Made by a program: the position numbers and the translations under genes | Notes under the pieces: model-generated | Seen by the model: only the letters and a program-made list of their open reading frames with translations | What the model was told of the DNA's origin: nothing | Databases searched by the model: none | NCBI GenBank assembly: GCA_964387645.1 | Contig: CAYLYM010000070.1 | Location: forward strand, 1-20,175 | Origin: CAYLYM01 sp964387645 | Lineage (GTDB): Bacteria; Calditrichota; Calditrichia; RBG-13-44-9 | DNA length: 20,175 nucleotides | Direction: 5' to 3' | Part shown: piece after piece, positions 1 to 9,532 of the stretch | Position numbering within the stretch: position 1 is the first letter of the stretch | Layout of the letters: every line of letters begins with the position of its first letter

Positions 1-1815
1 AATCGCATTGAGATAATTAATAAGAAATTCACCGAAATATTTGGATATACATTAGAAGACCTCAATGCACCAGATTTTAACTTAATTGATTTAATTGCTC
101 CCAAAAGTCGTCCGCTGATAGAAGAACGACTTTACCGGTTGCAAAAAGGTGAAACATTACCTTCTTTATATGAATTTACCGCTCTTAACAAATCGGGAAA
201 AGAAATCGATTGCGAAGTAAACATCGCTTATATTGATTACAAAGGAGGTAAAGCGACTCAGGGAATTGTCCGGGATATTACCCAAAGAAAACGTGCTGAG
301 ATGCAACTCAACCGCCTGGCTTCGGTGATCGAGCAGGCGGCCGAATCGATAATAATTACTGATTTGGGCGGAAATATTGAATATGCTAATCATGCTTTTG
401 AAAAAATAACTGGTTATTCCCGGGAAGAAGTTATTGGAAAAAAGACCAGTATTCTAAAAAGTGGGTTGCATGATGAAGAATTTTACCGGATTCTCTGGCG
501 AACCATCACCAGCGGTAGAACCTGGCATGGGACTTTTACAAATCGACGTAAAGACGGGACGATCTTCTATGAAAATGCGATAATATTTCCAATCAAAGAT
601 GCAAAAGGAAAGATTGTGAATTTTGCCTGTGCCAAACGAGATATTACCCATGAGCGAGAACTGGAGGAACAGTTCCGCCAGGCACAGAAGATGGAAGCCG
701 TGGGGAAATTGGCTGGCGGGGTAGCGCATGATTTTAATAATATCCTGACTGTCATTAACGGGTACTGTGAATTGATGTTGAAAAGTTTGCCTCCAGGGGA
801 TAAACTGGTTAAACCCTTAGAACAAATCCATAAAGCCGGAGAAAAAGCAGCTTTACTCACGAATCAACTACTGGCCTTCAGCCGCCGCCAGGTGATCCAA
901 CCCAAGATTTTGAACCTCAACAATCTCATAAAGAACACCCAGAAAATTTTAGAGCGATTAATTGGCGAAGACATTAAACTGATAACCCGGCTGGAGCCCA
1001 ATTTGTGGAACATCAAGATCGATCCAGCCCAGGTAGACCAGGTAATTATGAATCTGGCAGTGAACGCCCGCGACGCCATGCCACGAGGCGGTAGCCTTAT
1101 TGTAGAAACAGCCAATGTGGAATTGGGAGAAGACCACGCAGAAACCAATATATCAGTCAAACCCGGACCATACGTGATGTTGGCTGTGACGGACACGGGT
1201 ATCGGTATGGATAAAGAGACCCAGTCGCACATTTTTGAGCCCTTTTTCACCACTAAAAGCAAAGGCAAGGGCACCGGCCTAGGATTGTCTACAGTTTACG
1301 GTATAGTCAAGCAAAACGGAGGCTATATCTGGGTCTACAGCGAACCGGGTAAAGGTACAACCTTTAAAATTTACTGGCCGCGAGCGCAAGAAAAAATAAC
1401 TACTACCAGCAGTACCATAAAAGGATCGTCTAATTTTAAAGGCTCCGAAACCATCCTGATTGCCGAAGATGATCCTGGCGTTCGCGAGTTGGCTGTCAAT
1501 GTCCTGAAAGATCAGGGATACACCGTGCTCGAAGCATCCAATGGCCAGAAAGCGCTGGAAATTAGTCAATCGTATACGGGACCAATCCATTTACTGATCA
1601 CTGATGTAATCATGCCCGAGATGAGTGGCCAGGAACTGGCCGAAAAGCTTTCGACAGAACATCCTGAAGCTAAAATTCTTTATATGTCTGGTTATACTGA
1701 TGATTTCATCCTTCACCATAGCTTATTAGAAAAGGATCTGGAATTTATTCAAAAACCATTTTCACCATCAATTTTATTAAAAAAAATCAGAAAAGTTCTC
1801 GATAGAAAATCCTGA
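1..1815 (+). CDS. Hybrid PAS sensor histidine kinase with C-terminal receiver (5' partial)
   Basis: The reading frame is open from base 1 with no start, so the N-terminus lies outside the window; 604 residues are visible. Order, in visible-residue numbers: end of one PAS domain (about 1-98), a second PAS (about 105-220, closing with the usual DIT linker), a HisKA dimerisation helix with phospho-His 243 in an AHDFNN motif, a HATPase_c domain (N-box near 351, G1 box DTGIGMD at 398, G2 box GKGTGLGLS), a short Thr/Ser-rich linker, and a receiver domain with acidic pair EDD, phospho-Asp 535 (ITDVIMPE) and the conserved Lys in QKPF. No membrane segment is visible. By family it autophosphorylates on His and passes phosphate to its own receiver; the next acceptor (an Hpt protein) is not in the window. 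The stop is TGA. The core closely resembles that of the next gene. The input signal cannot be read from the sequence. Confidence 0.93.
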   Translation, partial: NRIEIINKKFTEIFGYTLEDLNAPDFNLIDLIAPKSRPLIEERLYRLQKGETLPSLYEFTALNKSGKEIDCEVNIAYIDYKGGKATQGIVRDITQRKRAEMQLNRLASVIEQAAESIIITDLGGNIEYANHAFEKITGYSREEVIGKKTSILKSGLHDEEFYRILWRTITSGRTWHGTFTNRRKDGTIFYENAIIFPIKDAKGKIVNFACAKRDITHERELEEQFRQAQKMEAVGKLAGGVAHDFNNILTVINGYCELMLKSLPPGDKLVKPLEQIHKAGEKAALLTNQLLAFSRRQVIQPKILNLNNLIKNTQKILERLIGEDIKLITRLEPNLWNIKIDPAQVDQVIMNLAVNARDAMPRGGSLIVETANVELGEDHAETNISVKPGPYVMLAVTDTGIGMDKETQSHIFEPFFTTKSKGKGTGLGLSTVYGIVKQNGGYIWVYSEPGKGTTFKIYWPRAQEKITTTSSTIKGSSNFKGSETILIAEDDPGVRELAVNVLKDQGYTVLEASNGQKALEISQSYTGPIHLLITDVIMPEMSGQELAEKLSTEHPEAKILYMSGYTDDFILHHSLLEKDLEFIQKPFSPSILLKKIRKVLDRKS

Positions 1816-2048
1816 CGTGAATAATAAATAAACAGAAAAGAATATACCGTAAAAATTATGTGTTGCTATTCTTGTTAGAAATTCTTGATAGTTTTGTTGC
1901 TATATTTGAATAAACTTGATTAAATTTAATATTAAAAAACATTGTTGAAGTTAAAACAATTGTTCAATCATTGGGGTAAATTCCTGATAATTACACAATG
2001 ACACTTTTATCAATAAATAAAGATAAGAGAATAAAACCGGAGAGAAAT

Positions 2049-5000
2049 ATGAAATTCCTGATCATTGACGATAACCCACTCGATCGGGAATTGATTATTG
2101 CTCACCTCAGGCGATTCTTTAAAAACGCTGAATATCAAGAAATAACGGACGAACAAGTATTTCGAGAAGCCCTTGAAAAAGCAGATTTTGATATCGTTTT
2201 AACAGATTACCAACTGTATTGGAGCGACGGATTACAGATTCTCCAGCAAGTTAGAGAAAAATATCCAGATGTTCCCGTTTTAATGGTCACCGGAACCGGA
2301 TCTGAGGAAGCTGCGGTCGAGGGTTTAAAATCAGGACTGTACGACTACATTTTGAAGAAACACATATCCAAGCTCCCGCATGCTGTTCAATCATGTCTGG
2401 AAAAAAAGCGGCTGAGGACAGAGTTAAAAACTGCCATTCATCGATTAACACAATCCGAAGCCCTATTCCGAGAGATGGTAGAAAATGCTCGATACGTAGC
2501 ATTTCGCTATATTCTGAAACCAGAACGGCATTTTGAATACGTCAGTCCTTCTTCCATCAAAGTATTAGGTTACACACCGGAAGAACATTATGCCGATCCG
2601 GATCTGGTTTTCAAATCAATTCACCCTGATGATCACTCCATCATTCAAAAAGCTTTTTCACAACCAGAACATATTGTCAATCCCAAAATCATTCGTATGT
2701 ACCGTAAAGACAGAAGCCTCATCTGGGTTGAATCACACAGTACACCCCTATACAATGAAAATAGCGATTATATCGGGATTAATGGGATCATCATGGATGT
2801 AACCGACCGTCAATTAGCTGAGGAAACGCTAAGACGAAACAAGGCCCGGTTTAAAGCTATTTCGGAACTCGTTTCCGATTACATTTATGAATTACGAGTA
2901 AATGAAGACGGTGAGCTTAAGCTCTGCTGGATAACAGATTCTCTTTACCGGGATTCCGGATATAAAAAGCAAGATTTATCCAATCTCACTAAAATGATGG
3001 AATATGTACATCCGGAAGATATCGGAAAAGCCAAACAGCATCTGCAAAAGCTTTTATCGGGTCAGTCCGATGTGTGTGAATTCCGGGTAAAGGATGAATC
3101 AAATCAGATTAAATGGATTCGCAATTATGCCCGCCCGATCCTGGATGAAGAAGGGAAAAAAGTTATCCGAATATACGGAGCAGCGCAGGATATTACCGAG
3201 CACATTCTTAAAGACCTTGAGCTGGAGGAAGCCCATGCTTTTAATCAGGCCATTTTGAATTCTTTGCAGTCGAACGTGGCTGTTCTGGATGAAAAAGGAA
3301 ACATCATCGCTGTAAATGCCGCGTGGGAACGTTTCGCCCGCGAGAATGATGCACCCAAATTTGTTTGTGACGGAGTGGGAATCAATTATTTTGAAGTCTG
3401 TAAGAATGCACAAGGTAAGGAAATTGCTATCGCCCACAAAATCTTAAGAGGTATTAAAAGTGTTTTAAATGGTAAACGCGACCTTTTTAAGTTAGAATAT
3501 CCCTGCCACTCGCCCAGCCAGAAGCGATGGTTTAAATTATATGTCACACCACTGAAAAACCATAAAAAAGGTGTCGTTGTTTCTCACATCGATATAACAC
3601 AACTAAAATTATCAGAAGAATCATTAAGTCGAAGTCAGCAGGAATTACAACACCGCAACAAATCATTAAAAATACTTCATTCGCTGTCTCGTACACTTCA
3701 ACAGACTTTAGAGCTCAACGAGATTGCTCACCAAAGTGTTCGCATTCTTCGAAAATACCGTAAAAACGTGGGTGTGATTTTCTTCAGTTTGAATATTGAC
3801 CAAAATCATCTGAAAATGTTATTTGCAGAAGATATTAGCAAAGAAATGATAGAAAATGTAAAGATTCTTCCAATCGAGGGAAGCTTAAATGGTTATGCAG
3901 TTAAGACCCGGAAAGTTATTAGTTCCAACGATCTCTCAAGAGATAAGCGATTGGTACCCAGGGTTCAGAATCTTCTTCGATCAGAAAATTATAAGACGGT
4001 GGTTGTCATACCTTTACAATTTAGAAATAAAGTTTACGGAACTATTGCTTTTACATTCAAAGAAGATTATCTGCTCAGGGAGGATGAGCGTTCTTTTTTC
4101 AGGGCAATCGGCAGAACAATTGGCATGGCCATGGCTAATGCGGAGTATATTCGTAAACTCAGAATTGAAATCCAGGAAAAAGTAGAAGCAGAAAAAAAGC
4201 TGATCTGGATAAGGGAAAGATTACAGCAAGTTATTTCGGCCAGTCCTGCTACTATATACACATTGAAAATAGAAAATGGAAAGGCAATTCCCAACTTCGT
4301 AAGTTCTCATATCAAAAGAATTTTAGGTTATTTGCCGGAAGAATGTTTAGATCAACCAAACTGGTGGATTGATCATGTTCATCCAGACGATCGTGCAGTC
4401 GTAAAAGCAAACCAGGAAAAACTTTTTAAATGTGGATATTTAGTTCATGAATACCGGATTAGACACGCCAATGGCTCCTATCGCTGGATACGAGATGAAT
4501 TGAGGTTGATTTATGATGATCAAAAAAATCCTGTTGAAATGATTGGTGCATGGATCGATATACATGACCGAAAAATAATGGAAGACAATTTAAGAGAGAG
4601 TGAAACACGTTACCGGAAATTTTTTGAAGAAGACATATCCGCCGTATATATTTCCACACCGGAAGGGAAACTACTTGATTGTAACCCGGCATTCCTGAAA
4701 ATTTTTGGGTTCAATTCAGTGGAGCAGGTTAAAAAATTTAATTCAGAATTCCTTTTTGCCAGACCACACGAAAGAGCTAACCTAATAAAGTTAGTTAAAA
4801 ATAAAAGGAAGTTGGAAAATATTGAAATTGAGATGCGTCGAATAGATGGTCAGCCCATTCAGGTAATAGCCAATATTTTCGGTATTTTCGATGATGAAGG
4901 ATCGCTAATAAAGATTAAGAAATATCTGTTTGACATCACCGAAATGAAGCATCTGGAGCAACAGTTAATTCAGGCGCAAAAGATGGAAGCTATAGGCCAA

Positions 5001-6101
5001 CTGGCAGGCGGCATTGCCCATGATTTTAATAACCTTCTTACCGTGATCAACGGCTATGCCGAGCTGCTGCTCAACCGAATGTCACCAGATGATCCTTATT
5101 TTCACGAAATCCACCAGATATTGAAAGCAGGCGAACGAGCCAGTAGTCTAACCAATCAATTGCTGGCATTTAGTCGAAAACAGGTCATCAAACCTAAAGT
5201 CCTCAATTTAAATCAGGTTCTATTAGATACCGAAAAGATGTTGCGCCGATTAATCGGAGAGGATATTATTCTGGAAACAAACTTTGACAATAATCTAGGT
5301 TATATAAAGATGGACAAGGGCCAAATAGACCAGGTCATCGTCAATCTGGCCGTCAATGCACAAGACGCCATGCCCAGAGGCGGTAAATTAACCATTGCCA
5401 CAACCAATGTAGATATTGATAAAGAAATTCACGGTAGCTATGAAACCATTTTACCTGGTAAATATATTAAACTTAGTGTGCGCGACAATGGAATTGGTAT
5501 GGACAAAGAAACCCTCAAGCATATTTTTGAACCATTCTTTACAACAAAAGGACGTGATAAGGGTACCGGTTTAGGCCTATCTACAGTATATGGCATTATC
5601 AAACAAAATCGTGGATTTATCCAGGTACACAGTCAACCTGGGAAAGGTACTGTTTTCGAAATTTATCTACCTCGACTTTCTGAAGTTCAAGAACAACGAA
5701 GGGATGAATCAGAATTTACTCAAATACCGCATGGCAGTGGAACTATTTTATTAGTTGAGGATGACGAAGCGGTCCGGTTGCTGGCTAAGAACGTGTTGGA
5801 GGAACATGGTTACCTGGTCTTCTGCGCCTCAAATGGAACAGATGCCTTGAAATTTGCTGACCAGTTTAGTGGTAAAATTGATCTAATTCTCACAGACGTG
5901 GTCATGCCGGAGATAAACGGACGAGAAATGGTTGAAAAAATCACTCAATCTCAACCTGAAGCCAAAATTATCTATATGTCGGGCTACACGGATGACGCCG
6001 TGTTAAAACATGGCGTAAAATATGGAGAAACTAATTTTATTCATAAGCCATTTAATCCTCGTGATTTGCTGAAAAAAGTAAAGGAAGTATTAGAGCAATA
6101 A
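2049..6101 (+). CDS. Large hybrid histidine kinase: REC-PAS3-GAF-PAS2-HisKA-HATPase-REC
   Basis: This is a 1350-residue soluble sensor kinase with a receiver at each end. Approximate order: REC 1-120 (phospho-Asp 53 in LTDYQL), PAS 135-258, PAS 262-385, PAS 395-520, GAF 540-700, PAS 725-842, PAS 850-967, HisKA with phospho-His 991 (AHDFNN), HATPase_c with N, G1 (DNGIGMD), F and G2 boxes, and a C-terminal REC with phospho-Asp 1283 (LTDVVMPE) and Lys 1333. I chose the ATG at 2049 because GGAGAG lies 4 nt before it and the receiver fold starts at once with MKFLIIDD. An in-frame ATG at 1998 would add 17 polar residues and has no ribosome site. The N-terminal REC suggests that another kinase gates this one, while PAS and GAF domains read small molecules, redox state or light. 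The 233-nt gap from the previous gene leaves co-transcription open. Domain calls are firm; ligands are unknown. Confidence 0.93.
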   Translation: MKFLIIDDNPLDRELIIAHLRRFFKNAEYQEITDEQVFREALEKADFDIVLTDYQLYWSDGLQILQQVREKYPDVPVLMVTGTGSEEAAVEGLKSGLYDYILKKHISKLPHAVQSCLEKKRLRTELKTAIHRLTQSEALFREMVENARYVAFRYILKPERHFEYVSPSSIKVLGYTPEEHYADPDLVFKSIHPDDHSIIQKAFSQPEHIVNPKIIRMYRKDRSLIWVESHSTPLYNENSDYIGINGIIMDVTDRQLAEETLRRNKARFKAISELVSDYIYELRVNEDGELKLCWITDSLYRDSGYKKQDLSNLTKMMEYVHPEDIGKAKQHLQKLLSGQSDVCEFRVKDESNQIKWIRNYARPILDEEGKKVIRIYGAAQDITEHILKDLELEEAHAFNQAILNSLQSNVAVLDEKGNIIAVNAAWERFARENDAPKFVCDGVGINYFEVCKNAQGKEIAIAHKILRGIKSVLNGKRDLFKLEYPCHSPSQKRWFKLYVTPLKNHKKGVVVSHIDITQLKLSEESLSRSQQELQHRNKSLKILHSLSRTLQQTLELNEIAHQSVRILRKYRKNVGVIFFSLNIDQNHLKMLFAEDISKEMIENVKILPIEGSLNGYAVKTRKVISSNDLSRDKRLVPRVQNLLRSENYKTVVVIPLQFRNKVYGTIAFTFKEDYLLREDERSFFRAIGRTIGMAMANAEYIRKLRIEIQEKVEAEKKLIWIRERLQQVISASPATIYTLKIENGKAIPNFVSSHIKRILGYLPEECLDQPNWWIDHVHPDDRAVVKANQEKLFKCGYLVHEYRIRHANGSYRWIRDELRLIYDDQKNPVEMIGAWIDIHDRKIMEDNLRESETRYRKFFEEDISAVYISTPEGKLLDCNPAFLKIFGFNSVEQVKKFNSEFLFARPHERANLIKLVKNKRKLENIEIEMRRIDGQPIQVIANIFGIFDDEGSLIKIKKYLFDITEMKHLEQQLIQAQKMEAIGQLAGGIAHDFNNLLTVINGYAELLLNRMSPDDPYFHEIHQILKAGERASSLTNQLLAFSRKQVIKPKVLNLNQVLLDTEKMLRRLIGEDIILETNFDNNLGYIKMDKGQIDQVIVNLAVNAQDAMPRGGKLTIATTNVDIDKEIHGSYETILPGKYIKLSVRDNGIGMDKETLKHIFEPFFTTKGRDKGTGLGLSTVYGIIKQNRGFIQVHSQPGKGTVFEIYLPRLSEVQEQRRDESEFTQIPHGSGTILLVEDDEAVRLLAKNVLEEHGYLVFCASNGTDALKFADQFSGKIDLILTDVVMPEINGREMVEKITQSQPEAKIIYMSGYTDDAVLKHGVKYGETNFIHKPFNPRDLLKKVKEVLEQ

Positions 6102-6188
6102 TTTCCATAATATTCGGTAAACAATTATTCTTTATTCATAATTTATCTTTTCAAACACCGAAAACACCGAATTACACATATGAAGAAT

Positions 6189-6237
6189 GTGCGACAATTA
6201 TCTTGATTGTCACACCTGCACGGGCAGGGGCACCTGC
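6189..6237. repeat. Tandem hairpins in the intergenic region
   Basis: Arms GTGCGACAAT (6189-6198) and ATTGTCACAC (6206-6215) pair at 9 of 10 positions around a 7-nt loop. Directly after come CCTGC (6215-6219), GCAGG (6224-6228) and CCTGC (6233-6237). The middle arm can pair with either neighbour, giving two mutually exclusive small stems with 4-nt loops. No T-run follows, so a classical intrinsic terminator is unlikely. It could be a structured RNA element or a protein-binding site; I do not recognise a known riboswitch. Confidence 0.5.
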
Positions 6238-6711
6238 TTGACCAGAGAATTAATTTATTTAATAAATAGGCCCGTTCTTTTTTTATTTCTGAATTGATCC
6301 TATATTTAAAATCAAGGATCGAAGAAATACCCATTATTGATTCTCAGGCTTTAGACTTAAATTTATATATTGAATTTCACTTTTTAAGTCAAGATTATCT
6401 TTGCTCCAATCAAAAGATCGGGATCGGTTAAAAAAATCAAATCATTTCTTCTATCAAAATATCAGTCTTAGTTTTCTAAATTATTTAAATGCTTCTCACT
6501 TCGAGACTGACCTATCAGAGCAACCTCAACAAAACAAGAAAGAATGCCGCCAGAACTGATTTGTCTATCGCAAGATACCTCCTCCTGTTTGGCCCCATGG
6601 TAAATAAGATTAACAAACAGAATCACCCTTTTCAGCGTTACCCTGAGAGCACACAGCTATTTCAAGCTTATCACACTTTTGAATCATTTAAATAACTTTC
6701 TAAAGTGATTA

Positions 6712-6758
6712 CTTATCCTTGTCGATTATTTTCATCTGATTTAAGAATTGAGGATAAG
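6712..6758 (+). promoter_or_regulatory. Inverted repeat that could mask a ribosome binding site
   Basis: CTTATCCT (6712-6719) is the exact reverse complement of AGGATAAG (6751-6758), and two G-U pairs could extend the stem inwards. The right arm is the Shine-Dalgarno region (GAGGATAAGG) of the kinase starting at 6760. In mRNA this would form a stem with a loop of about 30 nt that hides the ribosome site. The pairing is seen directly; any regulatory role is inference. Confidence 0.35.
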
Positions 6759-6759
6759 G

Positions 6760-9513
6760 ATGAAACATCCATTAAAAATACTTCATTTAGAAGACGAACC
6801 TGAAGTTGTAAAAGTCATTCAATCTATTCTCAAATCACAAAATCTTGACTGTGAATTTCAAGTAGCAGAAAACCGCGAGGAATATATAAAGGCCATTACT
6901 CATAATAATTTTGATCTCATATTAGCAGATTATGCTCTCACCGGATTTGACGGCCTGGCTGCTTTAAAGATTGCCCAAAAGATTTGTGCGGACACCCCTT
7001 TTATTATTCTTTCGGGTGCCATTGGGGAAGAACGGGCTATTGAATTAATTAAAGAGGGTGCCACCGATTACATTCTTAAAAGCAATATGACTCGCTTTGT
7101 CTCCGCAGTTACAAGAGCATTGAAAGAAAGTGAAGAAAATAAGAAGCGAAAAGAAATTCAAGAAAAGTTGCGAAAATCGGAATTAAGATTTCGTTCAATT
7201 GTGGAAACAGCCCACGATGCAATCATTCTGACAGATGGAGAGGGCAAAATTATTACATGGAATAAAGGAGCAGAGAGAATTTTTGGTTATGGACCGAATG
7301 AAATTTTAGGAAAATTTATCAACGTAATTCTGGACGAAAAATCTAATCAATGGGAAAATTTAAAAAATCAATCATTAAAAATTACCCGGGATGTTAATTC
7401 ATCCGTTTACTCATTAGAGATAAAAGCCAGAAGAAAGAATGGTCAAATTTTTCCAGCAGAAATTTCTCTTTCTTCCTGGAAGAATGGTGAAACAATATTT
7501 CTTTGTGTTATTCTAAGAGACATTACAGACAGAAAAACAGCCGAAGCAAATTTAAGAAAAAGTGAAAAAAGATATCGAACACTGGTTGAGACAATGTTGG
7601 ATGGAGTTGGAATAATTGACACAACCGGGATTATCACCTATGCAAATCCCGCCTTCTGTCAGTTGCTCAATTATACTTCGGATGAGTTGATTGGGAAAAA
7701 CGTAAAAAGTCTGGTCCCAAAAAATGAATTAAAGAAAATATGTCTTGAGATAGAAAAGCTTAAAGAAAACCAACGAAGTATTTACGAAACTCAACTTATC
7801 ACAAAAACTGGAGAGATAAGGTCAATTTTAATATCTGCATCACCTTACCTGGATGAAAACAATTATGCCATTGGAACTATTAACGTACTGCATGATATCA
7901 CTGAACGAAAACAAACCGAAGCAGCTCTAAGCAAGGAAAAATACTTACTTGATATGTTGATGAATAACATAACTGACAATATTTACTTTAAAGATCGTGA
8001 TGGTCGTTTCATCCGTGTAAATAAAGCAATGGCGCGTTATTTTGGATTTAAAGATCCATCAGAAATGGTAGGGAAGACTGTTTTCGATTTTTTTGCAGAT
8101 GAATATGCTCGTCAGGCTTATGAGGATGAACTGGAGATTATGCGGAAAAATCGCCCCATCCAGAAGGAAGAAAAAGAGGTTTGGCCAGATGGACGGATTA
8201 CCTGGATTTCTACTGTAAAAGTTCCGCTCTACGACCTGGAAGGAAATATTATTGGCACCCTGGGCATTTCTCGAGATATCACAGAAATAAAGAAACGAGA
8301 ACAAGAAATTCGCCAAGCCCATAAAGAGACCGAGCAAATATTGACTTCTATATCTTCGATTTTAATTGGCATCGATAGTCAAGACCGAATTTTCCGTTGG
8401 AATGAGGCAGCAGAGGAAGTCTTTGGTATTCCGGCAAAAGATGTGCTTGGAAAACCATTTTTAAATTGTGGTATTCAGTGGGATTGGCAAGAAGTGTTAG
8501 AACGCATTGCCGAATGCAAAGAGACTAAAAAAATAAATCGATGGGAAGATATCCGCTACACCAGACCAGATGGTAAAGAAGGATTTTTAAGCATTACTAT
8601 CAGTCCTACTTCAGAAGATTCCAATCTCAAATCAGGTTTCCTGTTGTTAGCAACAGAAGTCACTGAAAAGAAAATTATGCAAAGCCAGTTAAATCAGGCA
8701 CAGAAACTTGAGGCAATAGGACAACTTGCTGCGGGCATCGCCCATGAAATAAACACGCCAACCCAATTTGTCAGCGATAATATTCATTTCCTGGAAGATG
8801 CCTTCGAAGATTTATCACGATTACTGGAAAAATACAAAGAATTAATCCAGATTTGTGAGAAAGTGAATGATTTTCGATCAACTATCGATTCGGTAAAAAA
8901 TTTAATTAATGAGATAGATTTAGAATATTTAAAGGAAGAAATCCCCGCTGCACTTGATCAGTCCAAAGAAGGGCTTAATCGAATTGCTAATATTGTCAGA
9001 GCCATGAAAGAGTTTTCTCATCCGGGGACTGAAGAGAAAGTTCCAGTTGATATCAACAAAGCTATTGAAAATACTCTAATTGTTTCCAAAAACGAATGGA
9101 AATATGTTGCGGATGTCATAACAGAACTGGATGAGAATTTACCACCAGTTCCATGTTTACCTGGAGAACTCAACCAGGTATTTCTCAACATCATCGTAAA
9201 CGCGGCGCATGCCATAAAGGATGTAGTGAGCGAAAATGCTTCAGAAAAGGGAAAAATAATTATTAAAACCTGGAAGGAAGACGATTCAGTAAAGATTAGC
9301 ATCAGTGATACTGGACCTGGTATTCCAGAAGAGATACGCGACAAAATCTTTGATCCTTTCTTCACCACCAAGGAGGTAGGCAAAGGTACCGGCCAGGGAC
9401 TGGCTATTAGTTACGATGTTATTGTGAATAAACATGGCGGTTCAATTACCTTTGAGACCGAGTTGGGCAAAGGAACAACATTTATCATTAGTTTGCCGGT
9501 GGAGGAATCTTAA
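6760..9513 (+). CDS. Soluble REC-PAS4 sensor histidine kinase, no C-terminal receiver
   Basis: The protein has 917 residues. Order: N-terminal receiver (1-120; phospho-Asp 57 in LADYAL, Lys 107), a charged helical linker, four PAS domains (about 141-258, 268-384, 395-510, 525-640) joined by DIT-type linkers, a dimerisation helix with phospho-His 662 in AHEINTPTQ, a long helical insert, and a HATPase_c domain (NIIVNAAHA, DTGPGIP, FDPFFTTK, GKGTGQGL). The AHEINTP type of core differs from the AHDFNN cores of the two kinases upstream, so it is a separate lineage. No transmembrane segment is seen. The start is the ATG at 6760, preceded by GAGG; a TTG 12 nt upstream would add only four residues. 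It ends 19 nt before the REC-HDOD gene, so its phosphate probably goes to the two response regulators that follow. The signal is unknown. Confidence 0.92.
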   Translation: MKHPLKILHLEDEPEVVKVIQSILKSQNLDCEFQVAENREEYIKAITHNNFDLILADYALTGFDGLAALKIAQKICADTPFIILSGAIGEERAIELIKEGATDYILKSNMTRFVSAVTRALKESEENKKRKEIQEKLRKSELRFRSIVETAHDAIILTDGEGKIITWNKGAERIFGYGPNEILGKFINVILDEKSNQWENLKNQSLKITRDVNSSVYSLEIKARRKNGQIFPAEISLSSWKNGETIFLCVILRDITDRKTAEANLRKSEKRYRTLVETMLDGVGIIDTTGIITYANPAFCQLLNYTSDELIGKNVKSLVPKNELKKICLEIEKLKENQRSIYETQLITKTGEIRSILISASPYLDENNYAIGTINVLHDITERKQTEAALSKEKYLLDMLMNNITDNIYFKDRDGRFIRVNKAMARYFGFKDPSEMVGKTVFDFFADEYARQAYEDELEIMRKNRPIQKEEKEVWPDGRITWISTVKVPLYDLEGNIIGTLGISRDITEIKKREQEIRQAHKETEQILTSISSILIGIDSQDRIFRWNEAAEEVFGIPAKDVLGKPFLNCGIQWDWQEVLERIAECKETKKINRWEDIRYTRPDGKEGFLSITISPTSEDSNLKSGFLLLATEVTEKKIMQSQLNQAQKLEAIGQLAAGIAHEINTPTQFVSDNIHFLEDAFEDLSRLLEKYKELIQICEKVNDFRSTIDSVKNLINEIDLEYLKEEIPAALDQSKEGLNRIANIVRAMKEFSHPGTEEKVPVDINKAIENTLIVSKNEWKYVADVITELDENLPPVPCLPGELNQVFLNIIVNAAHAIKDVVSENASEKGKIIIKTWKEDDSVKISISDTGPGIPEEIRDKIFDPFFTTKEVGKGTGQGLAISYDVIVNKHGGSITFETELGKGTTFIISLPVEES

Positions 9514-9532
9514 AAAACCAAGGAAGAACAAA

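Larger units (their letters stand above)
6102..6759. other. Long intergenic region with structured repeats, no convincing gene
   Basis: This 658-base gap separates the second hybrid kinase from the REC-PAS kinase. It is very AT-rich except for a GC-rich patch at about 6211-6240. It holds a near-duplicated ACACCGAA word at about 6155-6170, a strong imperfect hairpin at 6189-6215, alternating CCTGC/GCAGG arms at 6215-6237, and an inverted repeat around the ribosome site of the next gene. A 68-codon open frame at 6489-6695 has no ribosome site and no recognisable domain, so I do not call it. The gap's length and structure suggest that the downstream three-gene operon has its own promoter, but I could not pick one out with confidence. 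Confidence 0.6.

Noticed and set aside
864..1274. 136-codon minus-strand open frame opposite the first kinase
   Set aside because: It is antisense to the conserved kinase core and has no features of its own.
1955..1964. 10-bp palindrome AACAATTGTT upstream of the large hybrid kinase
   Set aside because: It is short and AT-rich, likely by chance here; no second copy or promoter could be matched to it.
6189..6237. Cyclic di-GMP riboswitch, suggested by the signalling context
   Set aside because: The conserved GEMM core sequences and tetraloop/receptor pattern are not seen.
6489..6695. 68-codon open frame on the + strand in the long intergenic gap
   Set aside because: It has no ribosome site, no recognisable motif, and low-complexity composition expected of AT-rich DNA.
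9434..9532. Upstream ATG start for the REC-HDOD protein
   Set aside because: It lies within the kinase gene in another frame, and the added residues are unrelated to receivers; the ATG at 9533 has a good ribosome site.
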